Shown: positions 1 through 12,481, counted from the first letter of the stretch. The stretch is 64,000 nt of DNA from Ruania suaedae (GCF_021049265.1 NZ_CP088018.1:1612001-1676000), one strand, 5' to 3'. The notes: generated from the letters alone by a model not told the origin. Numbers and translations are program-made.

Positions 1-563
1 GCGGCTTCGACGACTCATCCACCCCGACCTCCGGGCAGGAGCCCTACGGGCACCAGCAGCCCGGGTCGAGTCCCTGGAGTGCGCCCTACGGCGAGCCCGC
101 CCCCTACGGCGGGACGCCCTCCTACGGCGGACCGCCGTCCTACGGTGGCACGCCCGGCGTGCCGGGCCCGCCCGCGGCACCCGCGGGCCCCTACGACCAG
201 CCGCCGAGCGGCTACGGCCCGCCTGGGGGCTACGGCGCTCCGGGCGACCATCGCGCCCAGGTCGGTGGGTACGGGGCCTACCCGGCACTCACCGGTCCCG
301 ACAACACTCTCGGTGGCTGGTCGCTGGGACTGGGGATCGGCGCGATCGTGCTGAGCTGCGTCTGGATCGGCTGGCTGGTCGGCATCGGCGCGGTGGTCAC
401 CGGGTTCATGGCACGCAAGGCGGTCGCCCAGGGCCGTGCCACCAACGGGGGCATGGCGCTCGCCGGCCTCATCCTGGGCTTCGCCTCGATCGCGATCGCC
501 ATCGGGCTGCTGGCGCTCCTGATCGGCGGCGCCTTCTTCTCGGAGTCGATGTACGCCTTCTGA
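1..563 (+). CDS. DUF4190-type membrane protein, 5' end outside window
   Basis: The reading frame is open from base 3, so only the last 186 residues are visible and the start lies upstream. The visible N-terminal half is a low-complexity Pro/Gly/Tyr/Ser region with repeated PSYGG-like units. Two hydrophobic segments follow, beginning near GLGIGAIVLSCVWIGW and LAGLILGFASIAIAIG, joined by a short loop with a conserved-looking FMARKAVAQG stretch. That Pro-rich tail plus two-helix layout is typical of DUF4190 proteins of actinobacteria, whose role is unknown. It ends 69 bases before trpC, which has its own promoter-like box, so it is probably not part of the trp operon. The family call is by pattern recognition. 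Confidence 0.75.
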   Translation, partial: GFDDSSTPTSGQEPYGHQQPGSSPWSAPYGEPAPYGGTPSYGGPPSYGGTPGVPGPPAAPAGPYDQPPSGYGPPGGYGAPGDHRAQVGGYGAYPALTGPDNTLGGWSLGLGIGAIVLSCVWIGWLVGIGAVVTGFMARKAVAQGRATNGGMALAGLILGFASIAIAIGLLALLIGGAFFSESMYAF

Positions 564-599
564 CGTGTCCGCCGTGACCGGGCACCGCCGCGCAGGTCC

Positions 600-605
600 T
601 ACGAT
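600..605 (+). promoter_or_regulatory. Probable -10 box for trpCBA-lgt
   Basis: TACGAT fits the actinobacterial TAnnnT -10 pattern and would place a transcription start near 612, leaving a leader of about 20 bases. That leader contains the GAGGAGAGG ribosome binding site before the GTG of trpC. A weak TGACCG lies about 18 bases upstream as a possible -35. The leader is too short for a trp attenuator and holds no Trp-codon leader peptide. Confidence 0.45.
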
Positions 606-632
606 GGTGCTCGAACCGAGGAGAGGCGGATC

Positions 633-1444
633 GTGACCGTTCTGGAAGACATCGTCGCCGGTGTCCGCGAGGACCTGGCCGCCCGGGAGGCCGCCATCCC
701 GCTGGACGACCTCAGACGCCAGGCCGAGGCGCGTACCGGTGCCCTCAACGCCGTCGACGCGCTGCGGCGCGAGGACGCGGTGACCGTCATCGGCGAGGTG
801 AAGCGCTCGAGCCCGTCCAAGGGCGCGCTCGCCGAGATCGCCGATCCCGCCGGGCTCGCCGCCGACTACGAGGCCGGCGGTGCCAGCGTCATCAGCGTGC
901 TGACCGAGCGGCGCCGTTTCGGCGGCTCGCTCGAGGACCTCGCCGACGTCCGGGCCCGCGTCGACATCCCGGTACTGCGCAAGGACTTCGTCGTCACGCC
1001 GTACCAGGTCTGGGAGGCTCGCGCCCACGGCGCCGACCTCGTGCTGCTCATCGTGGCGGCGCTGGAGCAGACGGTGCTCACCTCGCTGGTCGAACGCATC
1101 CACTCCCTGGGGATGACGGCCCTGGTGGAGGCCCACACCGCCGAGGAGGTGGCGCGGGCTGCCGACGCCGGTGCGCGCGTGATCGGCGTGAACGCCCGGG
1201 ACCTGCACACCCTGGAGGTGCATCGAGGGGTCTTCGCCGAGCTGGCGCCGCGCGTGCCTGCCGGTGTGGTGACCGTGGCCGAATCGGGGGTGCGCGGTCC
1301 GCACGACGTGCTCGAGTACGCCCGCGCGGGCGCCGACGCCGTGCTGGTCGGCGAGGCACTGGTCACCCAGCGTGACCCCCGCGTCGCGGTGGCGGACATG
1401 GTCGCGGCCGGGGCCCACCCGGCGCTGCGGGCGGTGCGTTCGCG

Positions 1445-1448
<4 letters not shown>
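633..1448 (+). CDS. trpC: Indole-3-glycerol phosphate synthase
   Basis: TrpC closes CdRP to indole-3-glycerol phosphate, the fourth step of tryptophan synthesis, in the cytoplasm. The 271-residue product has the single-domain TIM-barrel length of this family. The signature [13 protein letters not shown] near residues 51-63 carries the catalytic lysine; [20 protein letters not shown] and AESGV are the later phosphate-binding and active-site segments. The GTG start is set by GAGGAGAGG about 7 bases upstream. The stop overlaps the trpB start by four bases (ATGA), indicating translational coupling. It is not fused to trpF, as usual in actinobacteria. Confidence 0.97.
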
Positions 1449-2703
<1,255 letters not shown>

Positions 2704-2707
<4 letters not shown>

Positions 2708-3543
2708 CCGAGGCGATCGCCTCACGGACCGCCCAGGTCATCGATGCGGCGCGGGCCGAGGGGCGCGCCGTGCTGGTGGCCTACCTCCCGGTGGGCTATC
2801 CCGACGTCGACTCCTCGATCGCCGCGGCCCAGGCCGCGGTCGAGGCGGGCGCGGACATCATCGAGCTGGGTCTGCCCTACTCCGATCCCGGCATGGACGG
2901 GCCGGTCATCCAGGACGCCGTCCAGGCGGCCCTGGATCAGGGCACGCGCACCGCCGACGTGCTGCGCGCGGTGGGCGAGGTCGCCGCGACCGGTGCGCCG
3001 ACGCTCGTGATGACCTACATCAACCCCGTGCTGCGCTACGGGGTCGAACGGTTCGCCGCCGCGCTCGCCCACGCGGGCGGCGCCGGCCTGATCACGCCGG
3101 ACCTCATCCCCGACGAGGCGGGGGAGTGGATCGCCGCGGCCGACCGGCACGGCCTCGACAAGGTCTTCCTGGTCGCACCCAGCTCGACCACCGAGCGGCT
3201 CCACCTCACGGCCTCGGCAGCGCGCGGTTTCGTCTATGCGGCCTCCACGATGGGCGTCACCGGAGCGCGCGCGAGCGTCGGCGAGAAGGCCCGCGATCTC
3301 GTGGCGGCCACCCGGACCGCCGGAGCCGAGCGGGTCTGCGTCGGCCTCGGCGTCTCGACCGCCGAGCAGGCGCGGGAGGTGGCCGGCTATGCCGACGGCG
3401 TCATCGTCGGCTCGGCGCTGGTGCGGACCCTGCAGCGCCCGGACGGGGACCGCGAGGCGGCGCTGGCGTCCCTGCGCGGCCTGACGCGTGAGCTCGCGGC
3501 GGGCGTCCGCGGCGCCCGCGACGTCGAGAGCGGCACCGCGTGA
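2704..3543 (+). CDS. trpA: Tryptophan synthase alpha subunit
   Basis: TrpA cleaves indole-3-glycerol phosphate to indole and glyceraldehyde 3-phosphate and passes indole to TrpB. The product is a 279-residue TIM barrel. The catalytic acids appear as Glu54 in [11 protein letters not shown] and Asp65 in GMDGPVIQ. The later VGLGVST and GVIVGSALV segments bind phosphate. The start is the ATG overlapping the trpB stop (ATGA); a longer in-frame extension to 2407 would lie entirely within trpB and is discarded. The stop overlaps the lgt GTG. Confidence 0.97.
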
Positions 3544-4559
3544 GCGCCTGGGCGGTGGCGGCCGACCCGTCGGCGTGGGGTACGGTGGCCGCCGGGATCC
3601 CGAGCCCCTCGCAGGGGACCTGGGAGCTGGGGCCGATCCCGGTCCGGGCCTATGCCCTCGCCATCCTGTCCGGGATCGCGATCGCGACCTGGATCTCGGT
3701 CCGGCGCTACCGCGACCGAGGTGGTCCGACCGGCGTCCTGATGGACGCGGTCTTCCTCGCGGTGCCACTGGGCATCATCGGGGCGCGCATCTACCACGTC
3801 TTCTCGTCCCCGGATGCCTACTTCGGCCCCGAGGGTAATCCGTGGAACGCCTTCGCGATCTGGAACGGGGGCCTGGGCATCTGGGGGGCGATCCCGGCCG
3901 GGGCGCTCGGGGCGTGGATCGTGCTGCGTCGTGCAGGCCTGCGGCTGTCGACGGTGGCCGACGCGATGGCGCCGGCCATCCTGGTCGCCCAGGCCGTGGG
4001 CCGGCTCGGCAACTACTTCAACCAGGAGCTCTTCGGCGCGCCGACGGATCTGCCCTGGGGTCTGCAGATTGATCCGGCGGTGGTCGCCGCCCAGGGCCTG
4101 GATTACCCCGACGGCACGCTGTTCCACCCGACGTTCCTGTACGAACTGGTCTGGAACCTCGCCCTCGCCGGGCTCCTGGTCTGGCTCGACCGGCGCTACC
4201 GCCTCGGTCACGGGCGCGTCTTCTGGCTGTACGTGCTGGGATACACCCTCGGCCGGGTGTGGATCGAGATGCTGCGCATCGACGAGGCCGAGACGGTCCT
4301 GGGTCTGCGCCTCAACGTGTGGACCTCCATCCTCGTCGGGGTCGCCGCACTGGTGATCTTCCTCGTGCTCTCGCGGCGCCATCCGCAGCGGGAGGACTCG
4401 CCGTGGCTGCCGGGCCGCGAACCGTCCGAGGCCGCGGGACAGGAAGCCCCGGGGCCGGCTGAGCCGGAGACCACGGCGGCCCCCGCGGCGGCGGAGGAGG
4501 ACGACCCCGGGGACGGCGCGGCGCAGGAGCGGGAGCCCGGCTCCACGTTCGACAGGTGA
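3540..4559 (+). CDS. lgt: Prolipoprotein diacylglyceryl transferase
   Basis: Lgt transfers diacylglycerol from phosphatidylglycerol to the lipobox cysteine of prelipoproteins at the membrane, the first step in making lipoproteins such as those at 12551, 13285 and 31345. The 339-residue protein has about seven membrane segments and the signature GRLGNYFNQELFG near residues 154-166, followed by HPTFLYE. An acidic Pro/Ala/Glu-rich cytoplasmic tail of roughly 50 residues follows the last helix, a common actinobacterial extension. The GTG start overlaps the trpA stop by four bases; this trpA-lgt linkage is conserved in actinobacteria. Confidence 0.96.
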   Translation: MSAWAVAADPSAWGTVAAGIPSPSQGTWELGPIPVRAYALAILSGIAIATWISVRRYRDRGGPTGVLMDAVFLAVPLGIIGARIYHVFSSPDAYFGPEGNPWNAFAIWNGGLGIWGAIPAGALGAWIVLRRAGLRLSTVADAMAPAILVAQAVGRLGNYFNQELFGAPTDLPWGLQIDPAVVAAQGLDYPDGTLFHPTFLYELVWNLALAGLLVWLDRRYRLGHGRVFWLYVLGYTLGRVWIEMLRIDEAETVLGLRLNVWTSILVGVAALVIFLVLSRRHPQREDSPWLPGREPSEAAGQEAPGPAEPETTAAPAAAEEDDPGDGAAQEREPGSTFDR

Positions 4560-4564
4560 GATCG

Positions 4565-4583
4565 CCGGGCCCGAGCGGCCCGG
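4565..4583 (+). terminator. Short GC hairpin after lgt
   Basis: CCGGGCC (4565-4571) pairs with GGCCCGG (4577-4583) over a five-base loop just after the lgt stop. There is no T-run, so termination is only plausible. The gap to gltB (4560-4791) is otherwise featureless except for a weak promoter-like box. Confidence 0.4.
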
Positions 4584-4693
4584 TTCGCCGCTCCCGCGGC
4601 GACAGTACGCTATCGTCCCCGATGCACCGGCGCCGCGCACCTGCCGTCACCCTCATGGCCCCGGCCGCTTTTCGTGCCTGGGTCGCGACACGG

Positions 4694-4699
4694 TAAACT
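4694..4699 (+). promoter_or_regulatory. Possible -10 box for gltBD
   Basis: TAAACT fits TAnnnT and is one of few AT-rich hexamers in the lgt-gltB gap. It lies about 93 bases before the gltB start. A TTTTCG about 19 bases upstream is a poor -35. This is a suggestion only. Confidence 0.3.
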
Positions 4700-4791
4700 G
4701 AAGGTAGTACGTGGGTCGACGGCGTCCCAGCAGAACGCAATCGATGCCGCAGGATCTCCCCCGAAGTCCTTGCGGTGGTGAGGATGGTCGG

Positions 4792-7700
4792 ATGAACGGC
4801 ACCCCCCAGGGCGGGAGCCCCTACCAGCGCTTCAGCGCAGCCCCTGCCAAGCACGGGCTGTACGACCCGGCGCAGGACAAGGATGCCTGCGGTGTCGCCT
4901 TCGTCGCCACGATGCGCGGGACCCCCGGGCGCGACATCGTCGACGCCGCGCTGACGGCACTGGCGAACCTCGACCACCGTGGCGCGGTCGGGGCCGAGGA
5001 GAACTCCGGGGACGGTGCGGGGATCCTGACGCAGATCCCGGACGCCTTCCTGCGCGACGTGGTCGATGCCGAGTTGCCCGCCCCCGGCCACTACGCCATC
5101 GGGCTGACGTTTCTGCCGGCCGATGAGCAGGAGGCAGCACAGGCGGCTCGCCTGATCGGCGAGATCGCGGCCGAGGAGCAGCTCGAGGTGCTCGCCTGGC
5201 GGGACGTGCCGGTCACCACCGAGCTCGTGGGCCAGATGGCACGTGACTGCATGCCCATCTTCCGCCAGCTGGTCGTGGCGGCACCCGGACGCGACGTCGC
5301 GGACGTGGAGCTGGACCGCCGCGCCTACCGGCTGCGCAAGCGCGCCGAGCACACCGCAGGCGTGTACTTCGCCTCGTTGTCGAGCCGGACCCTCGTCTAC
5401 AAGGGCATGCTCACCACCGGCCAGCTCGAGCCGTTCTTCCCCGACCTGTCCGACCCGCGCTTCGCGAGCGAGCTGGCGCTGGTGCACTCACGCTTCTCGA
5501 CGAACACCTTCCCGTCGTGGCCGCTGGCCCATCCGTTCCGGATGGTGGCCCACAACGGTGAGATCAACACCGTGCGCGGCAACCGGAACTGGATGGCCGC
5601 CCGCCAGGGAACGATCTCCTCGGACGTGCTCGGTGAGTTGGCGCCGCTCCTGCCCATCTGTGATGAGGAGCAGAGCGACTCGGCGAGCTTCGACGAGGTC
5701 CTCGAGCTGCTGCACCTGGGTGGTCGTTCGCTGCCGCACGCCGTGCTGATGATGATCCCGGAGGCCTGGGAGAACCACGGCTCGATGGACGCCAAGCGCA
5801 GGGCGTTCTACGAGTACAACTCGACCATCATGGAGCCGTGGGACGGCCCGGCCGCGATGTGCTTCACCGACGGCCGCTACATCGGCGCCGTGCTCGACCG
5901 CAACGGCCTGCGCCCGGGGCGCTACTGGATCACCGACGACGGCCTGGTGGTGCTCGCCAGCGAGGCGGGCGTGCTGGACCTGGAGCCGGCCCGTATCGCC
6001 CGCAAGGGCAGGCTCGCACCGGGCAAGATGTTCCTCGTCGACACCGGTTCGGGCCGAGTGGTCGAGGACGCCCAGATCAAGAGCCAGCTCTCCGACGCCT
6101 ACCCGTACAGCCAATGGCTCGAGGACAACCTCGTGCGCCTCGAGGACCTGCCCGCGCGCGAGCACGTGGACCACTCCCGCAACTCGGTCGCCCGGCGTCA
6201 GCAGACGTTCGGCTACACCGAGGAGGAGCTGCGGATCCTGCTGCGCCCGATGGCCGCCACCGGCGCCGAGGCGCTGGGCTCGATGGGGACCGACACCCCG
6301 ATCGCGGTCCTCTCCTCGCGTCCGCGCATGCTCTTCGACTACTTCATCCAGATGTTCGCCCAGGTGACCAACCCCCCGCTGGACGCCATCCGCGAAGAGC
6401 TCGTCACCTCCCTCGGTGGGGCCATCGGCCCCGAGCCGAACCTGCTCTCGGACATCCCCGACCACGCGCGCAAGCTCATCGTGCCCTTCCCCACGATCGA
6501 CAACGACGATCTGGCGAAGATCAAGCACATCCACCGCACCCGCGGGCCGGGCAAGGAGTTCAAGTCCGTCACCATCCGCGGTCTGTACCGCGTGGCCGGC
6601 GGGGCCCAGGCGCTGGAGGAGCGGCTGGAGGAGATCTTCGCCGAGGTGGACGCCGCGATCGCCGACGGCGCGAGCTTCATCGTGCTCTCCGATCGTGAGT
6701 CCGACTCCGAGCTCGCCCCGATCCCGTCGCTGCTGCTCACCGGTGCGGTGCACCACCACACCATCCGCCGGCAGACCAGGACGCGGATCTCGCTGCTGGT
6801 CGAGGCCGGGGACGTACGCGAGGTGCACCATGTCGCACTGCTCATCGGCTACGGGGCGGCCGCCGTCAACCCGTACCTGGCGATGGAGAGCGTCGAGGAG
6901 CTGGTGCGCTCCGGCGTCGTGGAGGGCGTCACGCCCGAGCAGGCCGTGAAGAACCTCATCAAGGGCCTGGGCAAGGGGGTGCTCAAGGTGATGAGCAAGA
7001 TGGGCATCTCCACGGTGCACTCCTACCGGGGTGCCCAGGTGTTCCAGGCGATCGGCCTCTCGCAGCGCCTCGTCGACAGGTACTTCACCGCCACGGCCAG
7101 CCCGCTCGGGGGCGTCGACCTCGACGTCATCGCGGCGGAGGCGGCCGCGCGGCACGCCACCGCGTACCCGCCGAGCGGGATCGCCCCGGCACACCGCCGG
7201 CTGGAGGTGGGCGGCGAGTACCAGTGGCGCCGTGAGGGTGACCCGCACCTGTTCGACCCGGAGACGGTCTTCCGACTCCAGCACTCCACCCGCAACCGCC
7301 GCTTCGATGTCTTCCGCGACTACACCTCCCGCGTGGACGAGCAGGCACGGCGGCTGATGACGTTGCGTGGGCTGTTCGAGTTCAAGCAGGGCGCGCGTGC
7401 GCCGATCCCCATCGAGGAGGTGGAGCCGGCTAGCGAGATCGTCAAGCGGTTCTCCACCGGTGCGATGAGCTACGGCTCGATCTCCGTGGAGGCCCACGAG
7501 ACGCTCGCCATCGCGATGAACCAGCTCGGCGCCAAGTCGAACACGGGTGAGGGCGGCGAGGACGAGGACCGGCTGTACGACCCGCGGCGCCGCAGTGCCA
7601 TCAAGCAGGTCGCCTCCGGCCGGTTCGGTGTGACCTCGGACTACCTGGTCAACGCCGACGACATCCAGATCAAGATGGCCCAGGGCGCCAAGCCCGGTGA

Positions 7701-9375
7701 GGGCGGGCAGCTGCCCGGCGCGAAGGTCTACCCGTGGGTGGCCAAGACCCGGCACGCCACCCCGGGCGTCGGGCTCATCTCCCCACCGCCGCACCACGAC
7801 ATCTACTCGATTGAGGACATCGCTCAGCTCATCCACGACCTGAAGAACGCCAACCCGCAGGCGCGGGTGCACGTGAAGCTGGTCTCCGAGGTCGGGGTCG
7901 GCACCGTGGCCACCGGTGTGTCCAAGGCGCACGCGGATGTCGTGCTGATCTCGGGCCACGACGGCGGAACGGGCGCCAGCCCGCTCACCTCGCTCAAGCA
8001 CGCGGGCGGGCCCTGGGAGATCGGCCTCGCCGAGACCCAGCAGACGCTGGTGGCCAACAACCTGCGCGACCGGATCGTGGTCCAGACCGACGGCCAGCTG
8101 AAGACGGGGCGCGACGTCATCATCGCCGCCCTGCTGGGCGCGGAGGAGTACGGCTTCGCGACCGCCCCGCTGGTGGTCTCCGGCTGCGTGATGATGCGGG
8201 TGTGCCACATGGACACCTGTCCGGTGGGTGTGGCCACCCAGAACCCCGAGCTCCGGTCCCGTTTCTCGGGTAAGGCCGAGTACGTGGTGACCTTCTTCGA
8301 GTACATCGCCGAGGAGGTGCGCGAGTACCTTGCGCAGCTCGGGTTCCGGTCCCTGGACGAGGCGATCGGCGCCGTCGACGCGCTCGACACCCGCGCGGCC
8401 GTCGAGCACTGGAAGGCCTCGGGCCTGGACCTGTCCCCGATCCTGGTCAAGCCGACCTTGCCGGCGGGATCGGCGCCGCGCCAGGTCAAGGCCCAGGACC
8501 ACGCCCTGGACCGGGCGCTGGACAACGTGCTCATCGCCCAGGCGCAGGGCGCCATCGACAGTGGCGAACCCGTCACGATCGAGGAGAACGTGCGCAACGT
8601 CAACCGCACGGTCGGGACGATGCTCGGCAACGCCGTCACCCGCTCCCGGGGTGCCGCCGGACTGCCCGACGGCACCATCGACGTCACGCTGCACGGATCA
8701 GCCGGTCAGTCCTTCGCCGCGTTCGTCCCTCGCGGGGTGACGCTGCGGCTGCTGGGTGACGCCAACGACTACGTCGGCAAGGGACTCTCCGGCGGCCGCG
8801 TGATCGTGCGGCCGGACGCGGCAGCCACGTTCGAGGCGGGCGAGAACGTCATCGCCGGCAACGTCATCGGCTACGGCGCCACCGCGGGCGAGATCTACCT
8901 GCGTGGCATCGTCGGCGAGCGCTTCTGCGTGCGCAACTCCGGTGCGACCGCCGTCGTGGAAGGCGTCGGGGACCACGGGTGTGAGTACATGACCGGCGGA
9001 ACCGTGCTGGTGCTCGGACCGACCGGGCGCAACTTCGGCGCGGGGATGTCCGGCGGGACCGCCTACGTGCTCGACCTGGACCCGGATCTGGTCAACGCCG
9101 CCGCCCTGGCGACCGGTGATCTCTCCCTCGACCGGATGGACGAGGAGGACCTGAACATCGTCATGGACCTGCTGGCCCGCCACCACGAGCACACCGGCTC
9201 ACGTGTGGCCGAGGCGCTGCTGGCCGACCGCGAGCAGGTGCGGCGCCGGATGACCCGCGTGCTGCCGCCGGCCTACGCCCGCGTCAACGCCGTGCTCTCC
9301 CAGGCACGAGCCGACGGCGTGGACGTGGCCGAACCCGATGTGTGGAACCGAGTGATGGAGGCGACCCGTGGCTGA
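4792..9375 (+). CDS. gltB: Glutamate synthase (NADPH) large subunit
   Basis: GltB uses ammonia from glutamine to aminate 2-oxoglutarate, giving two glutamates; electrons come from GltD. The 1527-residue protein begins with an N-terminal nucleophile amidotransferase domain: a 32-residue propeptide precedes Cys33 in DACGVAF. FMN-binding synthase and GXGXG domains follow. The 3Fe-4S cysteines are visible in [15 protein letters not shown], and the C-terminal beta-helix has repeated glycine-rich turns. The ATG at 4792 follows GGTGAGG at good spacing; upstream in-frame starts (4711, 4744) lack one. The 3' end overlaps gltD by eight bases. Confidence 0.97.
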   Translation: MNGTPQGGSPYQRFSAAPAKHGLYDPAQDKDACGVAFVATMRGTPGRDIVDAALTALANLDHRGAVGAEENSGDGAGILTQIPDAFLRDVVDAELPAPGHYAIGLTFLPADEQEAAQAARLIGEIAAEEQLEVLAWRDVPVTTELVGQMARDCMPIFRQLVVAAPGRDVADVELDRRAYRLRKRAEHTAGVYFASLSSRTLVYKGMLTTGQLEPFFPDLSDPRFASELALVHSRFSTNTFPSWPLAHPFRMVAHNGEINTVRGNRNWMAARQGTISSDVLGELAPLLPICDEEQSDSASFDEVLELLHLGGRSLPHAVLMMIPEAWENHGSMDAKRRAFYEYNSTIMEPWDGPAAMCFTDGRYIGAVLDRNGLRPGRYWITDDGLVVLASEAGVLDLEPARIARKGRLAPGKMFLVDTGSGRVVEDAQIKSQLSDAYPYSQWLEDNLVRLEDLPAREHVDHSRNSVARRQQTFGYTEEELRILLRPMAATGAEALGSMGTDTPIAVLSSRPRMLFDYFIQMFAQVTNPPLDAIREELVTSLGGAIGPEPNLLSDIPDHARKLIVPFPTIDNDDLAKIKHIHRTRGPGKEFKSVTIRGLYRVAGGAQALEERLEEIFAEVDAAIADGASFIVLSDRESDSELAPIPSLLLTGAVHHHTIRRQTRTRISLLVEAGDVREVHHVALLIGYGAAAVNPYLAMESVEELVRSGVVEGVTPEQAVKNLIKGLGKGVLKVMSKMGISTVHSYRGAQVFQAIGLSQRLVDRYFTATASPLGGVDLDVIAAEAAARHATAYPPSGIAPAHRRLEVGGEYQWRREGDPHLFDPETVFRLQHSTRNRRFDVFRDYTSRVDEQARRLMTLRGLFEFKQGARAPIPIEEVEPASEIVKRFSTGAMSYGSISVEAHETLAIAMNQLGAKSNTGEGGEDEDRLYDPRRRSAIKQVASGRFGVTSDYLVNADDIQIKMAQGAKPGEGGQLPGAKVYPWVAKTRHATPGVGLISPPPHHDIYSIEDIAQLIHDLKNANPQARVHVKLVSEVGVGTVATGVSKAHADVVLISGHDGGTGASPLTSLKHAGGPWEIGLAETQQTLVANNLRDRIVVQTDGQLKTGRDVIIAALLGAEEYGFATAPLVVSGCVMMRVCHMDTCPVGVATQNPELRSRFSGKAEYVVTFFEYIAEEVREYLAQLGFRSLDEAIGAVDALDTRAAVEHWKASGLDLSPILVKPTLPAGSAPRQVKAQDHALDRALDNVLIAQAQGAIDSGEPVTIEENVRNVNRTVGTMLGNAVTRSRGAAGLPDGTIDVTLHGSAGQSFAAFVPRGVTLRLLGDANDYVGKGLSGGRVIVRPDAAATFEAGENVIAGNVIGYGATAGEIYLRGIVGERFCVRNSGATAVVEGVGDHGCEYMTGGTVLVLGPTGRNFGAGMSGGTAYVLDLDPDLVNAAALATGDLSLDRMDEEDLNIVMDLLARHHEHTGSRVAEALLADREQVRRRMTRVLPPAYARVNAVLSQARADGVDVAEPDVWNRVMEATRG

Positions 9376-10837
9376 TCCCAAGGGATTCCTGAAGGTCCGG
9401 GAACGCGAGCTGCCCACCAGGCGGCCCGTCCCGGTGCGGATCATGGACTGGAGCGAGGTCTACGAGAAGCGCGAGGAGGACGCAGCGGCGCTGGAGCGCC
9501 AGGCGGGACGCTGCATGGACTGCGGCATCCCGTTCTGCCACAACGGCTGCCCGCTGGGCAACCTGATCCCCGAGTGGAACGACCTCACCCGGACCGGTCG
9601 GTGGGACGAGGCGATCGAGCGCCTCCACGCGACGAACAACTTCCCGGACTTCACCGGCCGGCTCTGCCCGGCTCCGTGCGAGACCTCCTGCGTGCTCGGT
9701 ATCAACCAGCCCCCGGTCACCATCAAGAACATCGAGCTGTCGATCATCGACGAGGCCTTCGAACGTGGCCTCGTCACCCCGCTGGTCCCGGAGCGACTGA
9801 CCGGTCAGACCGTGGCCGTGATCGGATCCGGCCCGGCCGGTCTGGCGACGGCGCAGCAGCTCACCCGCGCCGGGCACACCGTCGCCGTGTTCGAGCGTGA
9901 CGACCGGATCGGCGGGCTGCTGCGCTATGGCATCCCGGAGTTCAAGATGGAGAAGCGGCACCTGGATGCCCGACTGCAGCAGATGGAGGCCGAGGGCACC
10001 CGCTTCCGCCCCGGCGTCGAGATCGGCGCCGACGGCCAGCTGACCGGTTCCGAGCTGCTGGAGCGGTACGACGCCGTCGTGCTGGCGACCGGTGCGACGA
10101 TCCGGCGTGAGCTGCCGGTGACCGGCCGGGAGCTGGTGGGGATCCACCAGGCGATGGACTACCTGCCGCAGGGCAACCGTGCGGCGCTCGGCGAGCACGT
10201 CCCCGACCAGATCACGGCGGAGGGCAAGGACGTCGTCGTCATCGGTGGCGGCGACACCGGCGCTGACTGCCTCGGCACGGCGCTGCGGCAGGGTGCGAAG
10301 AACGTGATCCAGCTCGAGATCATGCCTCGTCCCACCGAGGAGCGCCCCGCCGGCCAGCCGTGGCCGACCTACCCGATGACCTACCGGGTCTCCTCGGCGC
10401 ACGAGGAGGGCGGCGAGCGTGTCTACGCCACCTCCACGGTCGAGTTCGTCGGTGACGAGAACGGGGCCGTCAAGGAGCTCCGCGTCGTCGAGGTGGACAT
10501 GTCGGGTGGTCGCCCGGAGCCGATCGAGGGCACCGAGCGGGTCATCCCCGCTCAGCTCGTGCTCCTCGCGATGGGCTTCACCAGCGTCCAGGCGGATGGG
10601 CTGGTCGAGCAGCTGGGGCTCGAGGTCGACCAGCGTGGTCGCCTGGTGCGCAGCAGCGAGTTCCAGACCTCCAACGAGCAGGTCTTCGTGGCCGGTGACG
10701 CCGGGCGCGGTCAGTCCCTGATCGTGTGGGCGATCGCCGAGGGACGGTCCGCCGCGGCTGCGGTGGACCAGTACCTGCGGGGGGAGACGGAGCTGCCCGC
10801 CCCGATCGAGCCGACCACGGTCTCGATCACCGTCTGA
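9368..10837 (+). CDS. gltD: Glutamate synthase small subunit
   Basis: GltD oxidises NADPH and passes electrons through FAD and 4Fe-4S clusters to GltB. The 489-residue product has the N-terminal cluster motifs [17 protein letters not shown] and [13 protein letters not shown]-binding fold follows at [15 protein letters not shown], then a second dinucleotide site at [13 protein letters not shown], and the C-terminal [13 protein letters not shown]. The GTG start lies inside the gltB end, with GGAGG six bases upstream, so the subunits are translationally coupled. The following 167 bases hold no clear terminator; the pyk promoter is at 10992. Confidence 0.97.
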   Translation: MADPKGFLKVRERELPTRRPVPVRIMDWSEVYEKREEDAAALERQAGRCMDCGIPFCHNGCPLGNLIPEWNDLTRTGRWDEAIERLHATNNFPDFTGRLCPAPCETSCVLGINQPPVTIKNIELSIIDEAFERGLVTPLVPERLTGQTVAVIGSGPAGLATAQQLTRAGHTVAVFERDDRIGGLLRYGIPEFKMEKRHLDARLQQMEAEGTRFRPGVEIGADGQLTGSELLERYDAVVLATGATIRRELPVTGRELVGIHQAMDYLPQGNRAALGEHVPDQITAEGKDVVVIGGGDTGADCLGTALRQGAKNVIQLEIMPRPTEERPAGQPWPTYPMTYRVSSAHEEGGERVYATSTVEFVGDENGAVKELRVVEVDMSGGRPEPIEGTERVIPAQLVLLAMGFTSVQADGLVEQLGLEVDQRGRLVRSSEFQTSNEQVFVAGDAGRGQSLIVWAIAEGRSAAAAVDQYLRGETELPAPIEPTTVSITV

Positions 10838-10991
10838 GAGCAGATGCCCGCGTTCCGGCGCGGTGCGCGAGGCTCGAGAAGCAAGCCATCCGGGCGAACG
10901 GATGGGTAATCGAGGACGAACATCCGGCGAGCGGTGGCGGGTGCGGAGTCCTCCGGTGGCCGTGATGCGCCTGCGCGACGGTCGGAAGGCA

Positions 10992-10997
10992 TAAGGT
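10992..10997 (+). promoter_or_regulatory. -10 box of leaderless pyk transcript
   Basis: TAAGGT ends seven bases before the pyk ATG and no ribosome binding site precedes the start. This spacing puts the transcription start on the ATG itself, so a leaderless mRNA is predicted. Confidence 0.55.
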
Positions 10998-11004
10998 TTG
11001 AGAC

Positions 11005-12426
11005 ATGCGTAGAGCCAAGATTGTGTGCACGTTGGGACCGGCCACGGAGTCCCCGGAGATGGTCCAGGCGTTGGTCGACGCCGGGATGGACGTAGCGCGG
11101 ATCAACCGCAGCCACGGTGACGCGGACGCGCACGCCGCGGTGATCCGCCGCGTGCGTGAGGCGGCCGAGGCCTCCGGACGCGCGGTCGCGGTGCTCGTGG
11201 ACCTGCAGGGCCCGAAGATCCGGCTGGGCCGCTTCGTCGACGGCAAGCACTACCTCGCCGAGGGGGACACCTTCACCATCACCACCGAGGACGTGGAGGG
11301 CACCAAGGAACTCGTCTCCACGACGTTCAAGGGCCTGCCGCAGGACGTCAACCCGGGCGATGCGATCCTCATCGACGACGGCCGCGTCACCGTCCGCGTG
11401 ACCGCCGTCGAGGGACCGCGGGTGGTCACCCGCGTCGAGGTCCCCGGCCCGGTCTCGAACAACAAGGGCCTGAACCTGCCCGGCGTGGCGGTGAACGTCC
11501 CGGCGCTGTCGGAGAAGGATGGCGAGGACCTGCGCTGGGCACTCGCCCAGGGTGCGGACTTCATCGCCCTGTCCTTCGTGCGTAGCGCCGAGGACTACGA
11601 GGACGTGGCGCGGATCATGGACGAGGAGGGACGGCGCGTCCCGGTCGTGGCCAAGATCGAGAAGCCCCAGGCGGTCGACAACCTGCCCGAGATCGTCGAT
11701 GCCTTCGACGGCATCATGGTCGCGCGCGGTGACCTCGGGGTGGAGCTCCCGCTGGAGGAGGTCCCGCTCGTGCAGAAGCGCGCGACCGAGCTGGCCCTGC
11801 GCAACGCCAAGCCGGTCATCGTCGCCACGCAGGTGCTGGAGTCGATGATCAGCTCACCCCGCCCGACGCGCGCCGAGGCCTCCGACTGCGCCAACGCGGT
11901 GCTCGACGGTGCCGACGCGGTGATGCTCTCCGGTGAGACCAGCGTGGGGGAGTACCCGATCGAGTGCGTGCGGACCATGGCACGGATCATCGAGAACACC
12001 GAGGAGCACGGTCTCGACCGGATCGCCAAGCTCCGTGCCACCCCGCACACGCGCGGCGGTGTGATCACCAAGGCGGCGGCACAGATCGGTGAGACGCTCG
12101 GCGTGAAGTACCTCGCCTGCTTCACCCAGTCCGGCGACTCGGCCCGGCGGATGTCCCGGCTGCGCTCGGCCATCCCGCTGCTCGCGTTCACCCCGATGCC
12201 CGAGGTGCGCAACCAGCTCGCCCTCAGCTGGGGTGTGCAGACCTACACGGTGCCGCGCGTGCACCACACCGACGACATGATCAACCAGGTCGACGTGGTC
12301 CTCAAGGGTGCCGATCAGGTCGAGGAGGGCGACAGCCTCGTCGTCGTGGCGGGCATGCCCCCGGGCGTCTCCGGCAGCACGAACTCGATCCGCGTGCACG
12401 CCGTCGGCGAGGAGCTGGGCGGCTGA
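11005..12426 (+). CDS. pyk: Pyruvate kinase
   Basis: Pyruvate kinase makes pyruvate and ATP from PEP and ADP. The 473-residue protein opens with the family N-terminus RRAKIVCTLGPAT. The active-site segment VAKIEKPQAVDNL, near residues 214-226, contains the catalytic lysine, and MVARGDLGVELP and ATQVLESMI follow. The first substrate loop reads INRSHGD, where many pyruvate kinases have NFSHG; the Arg and downstream Ser/His are retained. A strong hairpin follows the gene, so it is probably monocistronic. Confidence 0.97.
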   Translation: MRRAKIVCTLGPATESPEMVQALVDAGMDVARINRSHGDADAHAAVIRRVREAAEASGRAVAVLVDLQGPKIRLGRFVDGKHYLAEGDTFTITTEDVEGTKELVSTTFKGLPQDVNPGDAILIDDGRVTVRVTAVEGPRVVTRVEVPGPVSNNKGLNLPGVAVNVPALSEKDGEDLRWALAQGADFIALSFVRSAEDYEDVARIMDEEGRRVPVVAKIEKPQAVDNLPEIVDAFDGIMVARGDLGVELPLEEVPLVQKRATELALRNAKPVIVATQVLESMISSPRPTRAEASDCANAVLDGADAVMLSGETSVGEYPIECVRTMARIIENTEEHGLDRIAKLRATPHTRGGVITKAAAQIGETLGVKYLACFTQSGDSARRMSRLRSAIPLLAFTPMPEVRNQLALSWGVQTYTVPRVHHTDDMINQVDVVLKGADQVEEGDSLVVVAGMPPGVSGSTNSIRVHAVGEELGG

Positions 12427-12450
12427 GCCCAGCACGCCCGCTCGGTGAGG

Positions 12451-12481
12451 GCGCCCGTCCCGCCGCGTGCGGGGCGGGCGC
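12451..12481 (+). terminator. Terminator hairpin after pyk
   Basis: GCGCCCGTCCCGC (12451-12463) pairs with GCGGGGCGGGCGC (12469-12481) in a 13-bp stem with one G-T pair and a five-base loop, 24 bases after the pyk stop. There is no T-run, as is usual for actinobacterial terminators. Confidence 0.75.

Noticed and set aside
564-632. Trp attenuator before trpC
   Set aside because: The gap is 69 bases, has no Trp-codon leader peptide and no alternating hairpins.
5488-8694. Open frame of 1068 codons on the minus strand opposite gltB
   Set aside because: Very high GC leaves antisense frames open; the translation is His/Arg/Gly-rich with no family resemblance, while gltB on the other strand is unmistakable.
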